Origin: Mytilus californianus | Lineage: Eukaryota > Mollusca > Bivalvia > Mytilida > Mytilidae | Reading direction: 5' to 3' | Assembly (NCBI RefSeq): GCF_021869535.1 | Contig: NW_026262701.1 | Coordinates: 46,565,278-46,629,277 of the forward strand | DNA: 64,000 nt | Shown: positions 47,250 through 58,469 of the stretch, piece after piece | Numbering within the stretch: the first letter of the stretch is position 1 | Layout: each line of letters opens with the position of its first letter | Translations under genes and position numbers: made by a program | Notes under the pieces: model-generated | What the model saw: only the letters and a program-made list of their open reading frames with translations | Database searches by the model: none | Told to the model about the DNA's origin: nothing

Positions 47250-48010
47250 CCACGTCCCCACATTGTCATTGGAGAAATAAAATAAGTGTAAGAAAAAAAA
47301 AATGTATCAAAAAAAAAAATTCAATCATAATTTCCTGTCAATATGAACATCTACGTAGAATGTCCTTATTATCTGAAAAGGTTTCATGAAATTCTGTTGT
47401 GTGGTTTGAGAGGAGATGCGATGACAAACTGTTGCAGTAGTACATTAAAGTAAATAAGTTCAAAGGGGCGTAACTCCTAGAAAAAGAATTGAATCGTAAT
47501 TTCCTGTCGATATGCACAACTACATAGTATGTCCTTATTATCTAAAAAGGTTTCGTGAAATTCTGTTGTGTGGTTTGAGAGGAGTTGCGATGACAAAAGG
47601 TTGCAGTAGTATATTGGGCAAATAAGTTCAAAGAGGCGTAACTCCTGAAAAAAAAATTGAATCGTAATTTCCTGTCGATATGCACATCTACGTAGTATGT
47701 CCTTATTATCTGAAAAGGTTTCATGAAATTCTGTTGTGTGGTTTGAGAGGAGTTGCGATGACAAACTGTTGCAGTAGTATCTTGGGCAAATAAGTTCAAA
47801 GCGGCGTAACTCCTGGAAAAAAAATGATTCGTAATTTCCTGTCGATATGCACAACTACATAGTATGTCCTTATTATCTAAAAAGGTTTCATGAAATTCTG
47901 TTGTGTGGTTTGAGAGGAGTTGTGATGACAAGAAACAGGACTGACGGACGGACAGACGGACTGACGGACGGACAGACGGACAGGCGGACGGACAGACGGA
48001 CAGACGGACG

Positions 48011-48057
<47 letters not shown>
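47250..48057 (+). mobile_element. pearl-like element with four ~168-bp units, (GACG)n and 3' hairpin
   Basis: Unit landmarks 'tttcctgtc' fall at 47331, 47500, 47668 and 47835 (169, 168, 167 bp apart). Each unit also has 'tatgtccttattatct', 'ttctgttgtgtggtttgag' and 'gcggcgtaactcctg'. A GACGGACG/GACAGACG tract spans 47940-48018. The end is a double stem, TATACCC/GGGTATA enclosing CGCAAC/GTTGCG. The long frames on both strands here (up to 184 codons) are repeat translations. Confidence 0.9.
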
Positions 48058-48063
<6 letters not shown>

Positions 48064-48110
48064 GAAGGAGATGTGGTATGATTGCAAATGAGACAACTAT
48101 CCACCAAAGT
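48058..48110 (+). repeat. fragment of the 'gaagatgtggtatgattgc' repeat
   Basis: 'aaggagatgtggtatgattg' and 'aatgagacaactatccacca' match the start of the longer copy at 33845. Confidence 0.7.
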
Positions 48111-48567
48111 TGTCCTCTAGAGTGATCGATAGTGAGTCGGAATATAACGACTGGATTAGTCGGGTTGGCCTCATTGGTATCGTGAACTTTGTATAATACA
48201 TCTGTATTCAAAATAGATATGGAAATAAATCAAAGTGCATGCACTTCAATGAGAATTATACTTTAAGTTAATATATTGGACTTGAACCTAATATGAATCA
48301 ATGAAGTGTTACACATAGGTCTTCATATGAGGTTGCTATAATCTCCGAAATGCACCCTTACGTCATGTGATATCATTAAAAGTCGCTTAGTGTCCAAGAA
48401 ATGAACTCAAATATAAAATTTAACAATTATTAGTAAGTGAAGTGTAAAATTTAGGTCAATGTAACCTTCTTGTGTGAGGTTGTCATACTCCTTCAATGCA
48501 TCGTTATGATAGGTTGCGTAGAATATGAAAAATGAACTTGTACAAGTTTTAACCGTTGAAACTTTAA
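48111..48567. other. unassigned spacer
   Basis: No recognised element or gene. Two loosely similar halves ('gaggttgctataatctcc' and 'gaggttgtcatactcctt') hint at an old duplication. Confidence 0.3.
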
Positions 48568-50197
48568 AACAAGAGGCACACCTGTGTCACTCATTTGCAG
48601 TTTGTTAACTACTACTTTTATATTTCTGTGTCATTTGGTCTCTTGTGGAGAGTTGTCTCATTGGCAATCATACCACATCTTCTTATTTTTATACATACTA
48701 ATGGTTACTCTTTGTGTTGCTGACCGTTTTTTCAATTAACATCTTTAATGTAGCTCCTATAGTTTTTTTTTATATAACAGACACAACTGCAATTTTACAA
48801 AAAACTCTTAAAATAAAATTCTTTTGATAAAAAAAAACAAGAACCTCTACAGAGTCTCCATTGTTCATTAAGCATTTTTGATACAACCCAACAATAATAA
48901 TTCTGATGAATAGTCATTTATATGCTATGTAGACTTATTGGTAGATCTTGTCTATAGCTGAGACTTATTGGTAGATATTTTCTATAGCTGAAACTTATTG
49001 GTAGATATTTTCTACAGCTGAGACTTATTGGTAGATCTTGTCTATAGCTGAGACTTATTGGTAGATCTTGTCTACAGCTAAGAATTATTGGTAGATCTTG
49101 TCTACAGCTGAGACTTATTAGTAGATCTTGTCTATAATAGCTGAGACTTATTGGTAGATCTTGCCTACAGCTGAGACTTATTGGTAGATCTTGTCTATAA
49201 TAGCTGAGACTTATTGGTAGATCTTGTCTATAGCTGGGACTTATTGGTAGATCTTGTCTACAGCTGAAACTTATTGGTAGATCTTGTCTACAGCTGAGAC
49301 TTATTGGTAGATCTTGTCTATAGCTGAGACTTATTGGTAGATCTTGTCTATAGCTGAGACTTATTGGTAGATCTTGTCTATAATAGCTGAGACTTATTGG
49401 TAGATCTTGTCTATAGCTGATACTTATTGGTAGATCTTGTCTATAGCTGATCCAAGTTTCTCTATAGTTGTATTAATAATTCGTTTCAATATAATAGAAA
49501 CAACAACAAAAAACGTAAAAAAAATAGATAAAACATTTTTGTTTCTTTTTGTGGCTAAAACTGTTCGGAGTTGCATAATGATTTCGGATATGCTGGCTTA
49601 TTGGTAAATCTTTCTAGCTGAACATTTTAGTTTCTTTTTGTGGCTAAAACTTTGTACGGAGTTCTCTAGTGATTTTGGCCATGTTGACCAAACAAATTAT
49701 AGATCTTGTGTTGCTGATAATGTCTGCGCCTTTTTTAAAAGTTCGCTCTCTCTGTAATAGTTTTCATGATAAAAACAAACGAAAAAATTTAGTCAACATA
49801 ATTTAGTCAATTAAGTGCAAAACCTATGAGGAGTCATCTGACATTTTTGGTCGAAATGGATAGAAGGTAGATCTTGACATTCTGACGTGCAAGACTTCCT
49901 CTTTCAAGATATTAAACAATAATTCCCTTTTACCTCTGTGTTCAACTTATAGTCATGGCGGCAATGTTGGTTGGCCAGCAGATTCAACGGACACAATTTT
50001 TAAGCTAGATACCTAAGGGATGATTGTGGCAAAGTTTGATTGCAATTGGCATGGTAGTTTAAGCTGGGACTAATATATACATTTATGTCTTAGTCCCAGG
50101 TTTAAGAGAAAACTTTTGTAAAAAACTTAATGGACGAAGACTGATGCAAGTGATGATAATAGATCACACGTGCCATTTGGACCAGGCGAGCTAAAAA
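48568..50197 (+). mobile_element. diverged Helentron-like element carrying a minisatellite
   Basis: It starts AACAAGAGGCACACCTGTGTC and ends 'gtgccatttggaccaggcgagctaaaa', the same terminal pattern as the element at 45.9-47.0 kb. Core phrases 'ggtagatcttg', 'catggcggcaatgttggttgg' and 'gatgattgtggcaaagtttg' are also shared. A reverse fragment of the 'atgtggtatgattgcc' repeat sits near 48640-48690. A 30-bp minisatellite fills its first third. Confidence 0.7.
48931..49450 (+). repeat. 30-bp minisatellite, about 17 units
   Basis: The unit is 'agacttattggtagatcttg' followed by 'tctatagctg'. Variants are a 33-34-bp form with 'tctataatagctg' (three copies) and single-base changes such as tctacagctg. 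All units are in the same orientation with no spacers, so this is not a CRISPR array. Confidence 0.95.
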
Positions 50198-50299
50198 GAG
50201 GTTTACAGACCTTAATAAATGTGTTTTGGTAAAATATTCAATGGGTGGTTGGTGTCAACAATGTGTTGTTTTGTAACAATGGCCATGTAACTTGATTTG

Positions 50300-50535
50300 A
50301 AGGATCATCCTATAAACGGATTTTGCATGTGGAGCAGGATCTGCTTACCCTTCCCGAACACCTGAGATCACCCCCGGTTTTTGGTGGGGTTCGGGTTAAT
50401 CAGTCTTATGTTTTTTACGTTGTGTTTTGTGTACTATTGTTTGTCTTTTGGTCGTTTTTTGTTCCGTTTTGCCACGACATTTTGTTTTCGACTTATGATC
50501 TTATTTTCACTTTAAAAGGACTTTTCTCATAATGA
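50300..50535 (+). repeat. dispersed mussel repeat, 'ctgcttacccttccgg' family, copy 3
   Basis: 'gcatgtggagcaggatctgc', then 'ttacccttcccgaacacctg', 'agatcacccccggtttttgg' and 'ttgccacgacattttg'. Among the clearest copies; the frame inside is a by-product. Confidence 0.8.
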
Positions 50536-50730
50536 TTTAAACAAATATCATAAATATGTAGTTTTAGTTCTGCTTACTTTCTTATGGAAATATTCCTGTA
50601 ATAATTTGAACAAATAGAATAAATATGTCACTGTACTTACACTAATCATAAATTTTGTCATTTAATGACGGCAATATCGGTACTATTTTTTCTTTATCAG
50701 TTTACTGATAAAATTGCTATAAATAACTAA

Positions 50731-51290
50731 AACAAGAGTGCACATCTGAAAATGTCTCATCCGTTTAAAAATGTTTGTACTATATGTAAGCTTCTCATAT
50801 CTGAGGGGCGTCAGCCCCGAAGATATTAGATGATTACATCGGATTTACATAGAAGTAATAAATACATATTTTATCTTTTCTCTTGTTCTAAAAAGAGCAA
50901 TTAGTTTTGATAAAACAGGAAAAGAGTCATTATCTCAAATCTTACAGTTGCAGTTACACATTCAGAAGAAGTTTTTTGTGATGAATTTGGAATGAAATCT
51001 TAAGTCCTGTGATGATGTCTTACTAGAGAAAAACACGCAAACGACATAACAATATACATTATATACTAGTGGTTAATAGAATTGACTTCAACTTGCAAAT
51101 TGGCACAAGAGTTTTGCATGATTCCCAAGCACATGATTATACGTTATACCAACTGTAGACCAAATTGACATAACAATGACTTATAGTAACAAAGAAAATG
51201 ACCGTAGCACTACAACTTCACAATCATTTAACCATAACAAACTGTTGACACAGAGATAAGTCTCACCTTTATATAATATGTATGGATACA
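50731..51290 (+). repeat. fragments of Helentron-like element termini
   Basis: 'aaaacaagagtgcacatctg' with 'aaaatgtctcatccg' at 50731-50763 matches, in reverse, the end of the two elements at 54.9 and 61.5 kb. 'aaactgttgacacagagata' with 'agtctcacctttatat' at 51238-51278 matches the start of the element at 30.0 kb. The intervening 470 bp has no recognised content. Confidence 0.6.
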
Positions 51291-51523
51291 ATATAGATAC
51301 AATGGATAAGCGTTGGTTCTTGAAAAAGAAACCATGAGCCCTTTCAAAAATATCTTACTAATATTTTAATATTTAATTTAAAAGACAGACGTGTTATGTT
51401 ATACTTGTATTTCTCTAACCGATTAATTGTGAACTTTGATTTATTAATGCATCGTTGAACATGATAATATGGTTTACCCTTCTAATTTAGAAAAGGCTTT
51501 CATTTTGAAAAAAAACATCAGAA

Positions 51524-51701
51524 CAAGACCTACACCTAGAATCGGCTGAAATCGACGATGACCTAGCTGCATGGGCTGAACAAATCGAGACTGAACATCC
51601 ATTGGTCGCCATTGCTGCAACTGTAACTGGTCCAGAACACAGCAACAAGAGAATAAAAAGAATCGTGTCGAACGACGAGATTAAAAGAATTGCTGTTAAA
51701 A
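51524..51701 (+). CDS. orphan coding-like exon, unknown protein
   Basis: Between 'catcag' (acceptor-like) and AAAAG|GTAAAA (donor-like) one frame stays open for 59 codons with a strongly protein-like composition: LESAEIDDDLAAWAEQIETE, then HPLVAIAATVTGPEHSNKRI and KRIVSNDEIKRIAVK. An in-frame stop just upstream of the acceptor means it cannot extend leftwards unspliced. A dispersed repeat starts immediately after. No family recognised; it may be one exon of an unseen gene or a captured or degenerate gene fragment. Confidence 0.35.
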
Positions 51702-51711
51702 GGTAAAAACA

Positions 51712-51812
51712 AATAAAATTGAGAATGGAAATGGGGAATGTGTCAAAGAGACAACAACCCGACCACAGAGCAGACAACAGCCGACGGCCACCAATGGGTG
51801 GAAAATCCCTGC
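51712..51812 (+). repeat. dispersed repeat, 'gtcaaagagacaacaaccc' family, copy 3
   Basis: 'aaataaaattgagaatgg', 'gtcaaagagacaacaacccg' and 'cgacggccaccaatgggtgg', collinear with 28715-28800. Confidence 0.85.
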
Positions 51813-52839
51813 CTTCTTAATTATAATTATATGAAATAAGTATAACGGTGGAATGGGGTATTGAATATTTAATATGTTACAGTAACTTGTTGATATAAGA
51901 TAAGATAAGATACATTTTATCATGCGTCTCATGCACATACATAAACATTACTTTTTTAATCTCAAGGTCGTAATTTTTTCGTCCCTAAATTTGAATGTAA
52001 ATCAACAATTATTATTTTTCCTCTTTTTTCTGAAACAAAGTACCAACTTTTTTAGAATCAATTCATTTGTTAAAATATCGACCCAACTTATACACACACA
52101 CACACAATAATGGACAGCAGTTTATAGAATTTCATAACAGCGTGGACATGGACACACATGGACACATGGTATTTTAAAAATGTTATCGTGTGTATCACTG
52201 ACTGTCGACAACAAACATTTCATGCAATAATAGTTGTTTTTAATGTGTTTCTTAGTAGCAATTATCTTTACAGTTTTGTACTTACTTTTTTATTTGTGTT
52301 TCAGTATCGATCCATGAATTAAACATGTTCACAATACCTTTTATATTACAATAAGTATACGAGAACACCCAGTGTAAAGGTTATTATTACACTGTTACCG
52401 GTTATGTTGACATAAAAACCTGTACATTAGCACGTGTTGCGGTTGACCAGTTTAGTCTTCTGCACATGATTTATTATTCCAAAACATATGTATTGTGAAC
52501 ATATCATTTAAATCCATGGATAGATATTGAAACACAGAAACCGAAAAAGAAGTGAGTACAGGGGGCGACCATTCCTGGTTCAGTTAAAATAAGGGAGGGT
52601 GGATTTGCAAGAGGCATTTGAAATCAGCATGGAAAAAAATGAAAATAAACATTTATGCAGAATTGTCTCAAATATGCGTCCTCAAATAACAATAAATTAG
52701 TTGCGTAGGACAAAATTCATTGAAAAAACTTCCTTCATTTTTAGTAAAACAATATAGATCCCGTAAATTGTGTTATACGTGTTCAGGTAATAGCAAAATC
52801 TAAAATAAATATCAATATCAGTTCGGGACTGACATCAAA
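51813..52839. other. intergenic stretch
   Basis: AT-rich with a short (CA)n at 52094-52106. No gene or recognised repeat. Confidence 0.4.
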
Positions 52840-54294
52840 AGTCAAATGAAAAGGTATCCTCAGCCACTCTTTTGGCATCAAACAAGGAGTAAGACAAGGA
52901 GGAGTACTGTCACCCTTTCTATATAAAATGTATGTGAATGACCTCCTTGAGGACCTAAAAACACATAATATCGGATTAAAAATTGGAACAACCTACGTAG
53001 GCTGCCCAACATGTGCAGACGATATTGCTTTCTTGAGTAGCGACCCGTCAGAACTTCAAACAATGGTATCTACCGCTATCTGGCATTCTAAACAGGACAG
53101 GGTAACGCTGCACCCTGAAAAACTAAAGCTGTCATTCTCAATAAATCCGCAAAAATGGATAGATCAACACTAAGTTGGACATTGGACAACACCACCATGT
53201 ATCCTTCCAAAGAAACAACCCATCTGGGAATCATAAGATCAGAACTAAAAGAAAACGACCTTAATATTGATGCTAGAATGAGCATAGCCAGGAGAACACT
53301 TTATTCTCTTATTAAAACCGGAGTACATGGAACTAATGGATTAAACCCGGCAACATCCTATAAAATCTACCAGTGCTATGTTTTACCAAGACTGATTTAT
53401 GGATTGGAAATTTTACCACTAAACAACTCCCAGATGGAAAAATTAAATATATTTCATTTAAAGAACTTGAAAAGCTTCCAATCTCTACCTATCAGGACAG
53501 CAAACTGTGCAGTATTATTACTTATCGGAGCATTGCCCCTTGAGGCAGAAATACACAAAAGGCAACTGACATTCCTCCATATACTTTCATGCGAAAACAG
53601 TACAATTAGGGATCTCTCTGAGCGTCAAATCCTCGTGAATATGCAAAATCCAATAAGCTTCTTTAACAGGATCCAACCACTTCTATCAATATATCAACTA
53701 CCAGAGATAACTGCTCTCCAACAACGCTTGCCCACTAAACTATCATGGAAATCTACAGTTAAATCATCTATCCGAGAGTTCTGGACACAAAAATTAAAAT
53801 CTGATATATCACAAAAATCTACCTTAAAACATTTAAGTCAAAACTGCCTAACCTTTGGATCCACTCACCCATCCTGGAGCAGTCTAAATTCAACTATCTC
53901 AGATATAAAGAAAGGCACTGTAAAAGCACGACTAATTACTGGAACATATCTCTTACAAAGTCTAAAATATAAATATTCAGGAGGAAAGGAAGCACCTACT
54001 TGTAAATGCTGTGGATTGAGCGATGAAGATAAGATTCATTTCTTGCTAGACTGTCCGGCTCTATTTAAGCAAAGAAAAGAAGCTTTACAAGAACTGAAAA
54101 TGTATACAATAAACATCATTGGGCCACAAACTTGGAAAAATACTTTCTCAAAGAAACAAGATATTGTACAGCTTGTAATCGACTGTAGCCACTTCTGTGC
54201 ATTATTCAAGAAGGAGGACATTATCAATATCCATAATCTTTCGGCAAGTCTATGCTATAAACTTCATACACATAGAATCAGACTTTTAAAGTAA
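52840..54294 (+). pseudogene. 5'-truncated, frameshifted non-LTR retrotransposon (LINE) reverse transcriptase
   Basis: The remnant opens with the RT motif GIKQGVRQGGVLSPFLYKMY near 52875. CADDIAFLSS follows at about 53013-53042, a variant of the catalytic YADD box with Cys for Tyr. The frame ends at 53173, and the homologous reading continues in another frame from about 53160 (TTMYPSKETTHLGI) for about 375 residues to TAA at 54294. The C-terminus has a zinc-knuckle-like CKCCGLSDEDKIHFLLDCP. The endonuclease and the N-terminal RT are missing. One frameshift and the truncation make it inactive; the long open second part suggests a fairly recent insertion. I cannot name the clade. Confidence 0.85.
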
Positions 54295-54630
54295 TAACTC
54301 AGATATATAGGATACAAGGAGATGATCATAAACTGACATTGTATATAATGTGGCTACTGAACAGTGCTTTGCCAAATTTTTGTATGTATGTATATAGACC
54401 GATAAACAGGGAGAGACAGGGTATTCTTTCCGCTTAACTTATACTGTATAAAGTATCCTTGTAGATTTTAAGTTTATTCCCGCTTAACTTTTACTGTACA
54501 AAAGTATCCTCTTAGATTTTAAATTTAGTCGCATATATAAATTTTAAAATTAATTCCCCCTATTTATACTGTTTAAAAGTTTCCTTTTAGATTTTAAATT
54601 TATTAGTATAAATAAATTTTAAAAATTGTG
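54295..54630 (+). repeat. LINE 3' UTR with short tandem units
   Basis: Three imperfect units of about 60-70 bp, each with 'cccgcttaacttttactg' variants and 'agtatcctcttagatttta', follow the stop codon of the RT frame. This looks like the 3' tail of the LINE. Confidence 0.55.
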
Positions 54631-54952
54631 TGACACATTTCAGTACACATACAGAGCTGTATGTGGTGTTCCATGAATGGAAGGATATCCATGCAATAGA
54701 AGAAGTAGAAGTTTCAACAGAACCTACTCTTTGAGTAACTTATTGAAAAAAATGCAGATTTTTCACAAAAGAAATGCAAATGGACCTTTAAAAAGTTAAG
54801 GGCATACCCAGCACCATGTACCTGTCGAAAAACACGATATTTTTATGGTGATAGAGAGAGTTCACATGCACTATTGTAAGAATATACTTTGGTGTTAAAT
54901 TATCTATACTAACAATGTTATGATATACCAAGAACAAGGTATATTGCCTCTT

Positions 54953-55007
54953 ATTTTTGTCGAGCCTGCGACTTTTGTCGCAGAAAGCTCGACATAGGGA
55001 TAGTGAT

Positions 55008-55046
<39 letters not shown>

Positions 55047-56793
55047 TTAGCTAACTTCTTAAAAGCTTTATATTTTAGAAGGTGGAAGGTCTGGATGCTT
55101 CATACTTTGTATATGGATGCCTCATGTTACGAAGTTTCCGGCAGTCACATGTCCAATGTCCTTGACCTCATTTTCATGGTTCAGTGACTACTTGAAAAAA
55201 AAGTTCAGATTTTTTGTAATGTTAGATTCTCTCTTATTATAAGTAATAGGATAAATATATTTGGTATGTGCGTACCTTGCAAGGTCCTCATGCCTGTCAG
55301 ACAGTTTTCACTTGACCTCGACCTCATTTCATGGATCAGTGAACAAGGTTAAGTTTTGGTGGTCAAGTCCATATCTCAGATACTATAAGCAATAGGTCTA
55401 GTATATTCGGTGTATGGAAGGACTGTAAGGTGTACATGGCCAACTGGCAGGTGTCATCTGACCTTGACCTCATTTTCATGGTTCAGTGGTTATAGTTAAG
55501 TTTTTGTGTTTTGGTCTGTTTTTCTTATACTGTATGCCATAGGTCTACTATATTTGGTGTATGGAATGATTGTAAGGTGTACATGTCTAGCGGGCAGGTG
55601 TCATCTGACCTTGACCTCATTTTCATGGTTCAGTGGTCAAAGTTAAGTTTTTGAGTTTTGGTCTTTTTTTCTAATACTATGTGCAATAGTTCAACTATAT
55701 TTGGTATGTGCGTACCTTGCAAGGTCCTCATGCCCGTCAGACAGTTTTCACTTGACCTCGACCTCATTTCATGGATCAATGAACAAGGTTAAGTTTTGGT
55801 GGTCAAGTCCATATCTCAGATACTATAAGCAATAGGTCTAGTATATTCGGTGTATGGAAGGACTGTAAGGTGTACATGTCCAACTGGCAGGTGTCATCTG
55901 ACCTTGACCTCATTTTCATGGTTCAGTGGTTATAGTTAAGTTTTTGTGTTTTGGTCTGTTTTTCGTATACTGTATGCCATAGGTCTACTATATTTGGTGT
56001 ATGGAATGATTGTAAGGTGTACATGTCTAGCGGGCAGGTGTCATCTGACCTTGACCTCATTTTCATGGTTCAGTGGTCAAAGTTAAGTTTTTGAGTTTTG
56101 GTCTTTTTTTCTAATACTATGTGCAATAGTTCAACTATATTTGGTATGTGCATACCTTGCAAGGTCCTCATGCCCGTCAGACAGTTTTCACTTGACCTCG
56201 ACCTCATTTCATGGATCAATGAACAAGGTTAAGTTTTGGTGGTCAAGTCCATATCTCAGATACTATAAGCAATAGGTCTAGTATATTCGGTGTATGGAAG
56301 GACTGTAAGGTGTACATGTCCAACTGGCAGGTGTCATCTGACCTTGACCTCATTTTCATGGTTCAGTGGTTATAGTTAAGTTTTTGTGTTTTGGTCTGTT
56401 TTTCTTATACTGTATGCAATAGTTCAACTATATTTGGTGTATGGAAATATTTTATGATCTATTTGGCAGTCACGCAGGTTTTATTTGACCTTGACCTCAT
56501 TTTCAAGGTTCATTGCTCAGTGTTAAGTTTTTGTGTTTTGGTCTGTTTTTCTTAAACTATAAGCAATAGGTCAACTCTATTTGTTGTATGGAAGAATTGT
56601 TAGCTGTACATGCCTGCCTAGCATGGTTCATCTGACCTTGACCTCATTTTCATGGTTCATTGGTCAATGTTTAGTTTACTTGATTAATGTTAAGTTTATG
56701 TGACAGTTGTAATAAAGCTTTATATTTAGGACTATCAACATAATATCAATGATTAGTAAAGAAGGCGAGACATTTCAGCGTGTGCACTCTTGT
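54953..56793 (-). mobile_element. Helentron-like element with 440-bp higher-order tandem array (copy 1)
   Basis: The left edge is a strong hairpin: GTCGAGC-CTGCGAC-TTTT-GTCGCAG-AAA-GCTCGAC at 54959-54993, followed by (CGG)n at 55009-55046. Then come repeated ~146-bp monomers marked by 'gaccttgacctcattttcat'. A distinct monomer ('cttgcaaggtcctcatgcc') recurs near 55271, 55711 and 56151, exactly 440 bp apart, so three monomers form a higher-order unit. The right edge is 'ggcgagacatttcagcgtg' and 'tgcactcttgt', i.e. ACAAGAGTGCACACGCTG on the minus strand. The poly-Ala frame at the CGG tract is spurious. Confidence 0.9.
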
Positions 56794-56859
56794 TATAAGA
56801 AAATGCAAGATTTTCAAATATTGGTTTAAATTGCTAAATACTTCAAACTGTATATTGAA

Positions 56860-57800
56860 AAACTGTTATAATTACTTATATGGCGAATTAGAGAGATATC
56901 TAAATAAATAACTTCAATATAAGTGTGATTGGTTGTATTTTATAAAGAATGAACTGTTTGTTATTGGTTTAGGTGATGTATGGTATAGCCAAAACCTTAT
57001 TTCAGACTTGCCTGATGTATTATATTTTGCTGTCATAAAGCAGCGTTTATATGATTGTCTAAAACAAGATCTTGCTCAGTTGCATACTTCTCCAAAATGT
57101 TCTAATTATAAATATATACACTGCTACTTTTGCATAGGTACTATTTCTGTACTAAAAATCTGTAGTACTGGAAATTTACTTTTAATATTTAGTACTATTT
57201 CATTACTTTAAAAATATTGTAATATTTATGTACCTGTATTTTACAGTACTTGATTTGTACTACAAATTTTTGGTACAAAAATAATGCAAACAGTGATCAC
57301 AATATTCCATATTTGAAAATCATAGCTGAAAGAGATTTGAAATAGACAAACTTTCAAAATGCTGAAAATGTAATGGTGTAACAAAAAATCTGTAGTACTT
57401 AAAGAATTTCAAGTACAAATCAAGTACTGTAAAATACAGGTACCTAAATATTACAATCATTTTAAAGTAACAAAATTGTACTGAATATTAAAAGTACATG
57501 TAGATTTCCAGTACTACAGATTTTGGGTACAGAAATAGTACCTATGCAAAAGTAGCTGTGTATGTTAGATAATTTTTGTCAGCAATTTTATTTATGCAAA
57601 CCAATTCCTAATGTTTACAAAACAAGTATTACGAAAATAAGATTAAGTAGCCACAACTTAGTCATAGAAAATGGAAGATTTTATGGTACAACAAGAAATA
57701 ATAAAATATGTGCTTTTTGTAAAAATGATAAAGAGGATGAGTTTCATTTCATCCTCAAATGACCCTTTTTCAAGGTTTTCGAAAATTTTATATTAAGCCA
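56860..57800 (+). pseudogene. C-terminal remnant of a second LINE-type element, interrupted by a MITE
   Basis: Two pieces of one protein are recognisable. The first is 56900-57118 (VIGLGDVWYSQNLI, AVIKQRLYDCLKQDLAQL). The second is 57561-57770 (TKIRLSSHNLVIENGRF, ICAFCKNDKEDEFHFILK). The order 'RLSSH.L.IE.GR' then 'C..C...EDEFHF' is the conserved C-terminal end often seen in mollusc retroelement proteins. Stops, short length and the inserted MITE at 57119-57560 show it is dead. The two parts are in different frames even after removing the insert, so at least one more indel exists. Confidence 0.65.
57119..57560. mobile_element. 442-bp MITE with ~165-bp terminal inverted repeats, TA target
   Basis: Left arm 'cactgctacttttgcatagg', right arm reversed 'cacagctacttttgcatagg'. 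Pairing continues through 'actatttctgtac', 'aaatctgtagtactggaaat' and 'cctgtattttacagtacttg' for roughly 165 bp each side. Flanking TA on both sides (57117-57118, 57561-57562) fits a Tc1/mariner-type target. No coding capacity. Confidence 0.9.
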
Positions 57801-58469
57801 TATTATTGGAAAAAAACATCGATGTACAAATGTATTAAACTAATGAGTACCAACAATGTAAAAGAGTCGTGTAGTTTAGGTAAATTTATTTTTTAGATCT
57901 TTTAAGCTTAGAACCGTTTATTTATAATTACAACACCTATATATATATGTATTATTGATGTGGATGTAATTCAGATGTGCACTTATAGTTTATATAGACT
58001 TTGGTTAAAAAGATATATGTATAAACCCATAAATCTACGGTATGGTGCGTTCTGTGGCGCGTTTGTGCAAGAAAAAAAAAACATAACGTTTTTTTTTCTC
58101 GATTTTTTGGTGATATCACCTCTGAATATACTCATTTTTTCAAAAGAAACTTTTTTGTTGTGAGTATACAAATACATTCAAAACAAATTCCTAAAAACTT
58201 TAATTTTATGAATGGACATGTGTAAAGATAGTAATTACGTACATCCCCATTGAGAAGCCCCTGCGTGGTCTTTGTTGTCGACAGCCAGTGACCGACACGA
58301 TAATGTGCACTTGTCTGCAAGTGGCGTCTCGATCGAGCTCCCATGTGAGAGTTTGACGGTCTCTCAGTCTGGTATAATCTTAAAAATTCGTAAATACTAA
58401 CAAATTGTCTTCTATTTTCAGGTCTGCTGACAATACAAAGAAAAAGATGAGATGAGCTGTTAACCGTAT

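Noticed and set aside
47477..48211. Long frames on both strands (up to 184 codons) with internal repeats
   Set aside because: They translate the 168-bp tandem units and the GACG tract of a pearl-like element; period and content explain them.
48931..49450. Regular short repeats resembling a CRISPR array
   Set aside because: Units are contiguous with no unique spacers, the host is an animal, and the unit derives from the surrounding repeat family.
54957..55187. 76-codon frame with a poly-alanine run
   Set aside because: It is the translation of the (CGG)n tract at the edge of a repeat element; the same hairpin and tract recur at 61.5 kb without this frame.
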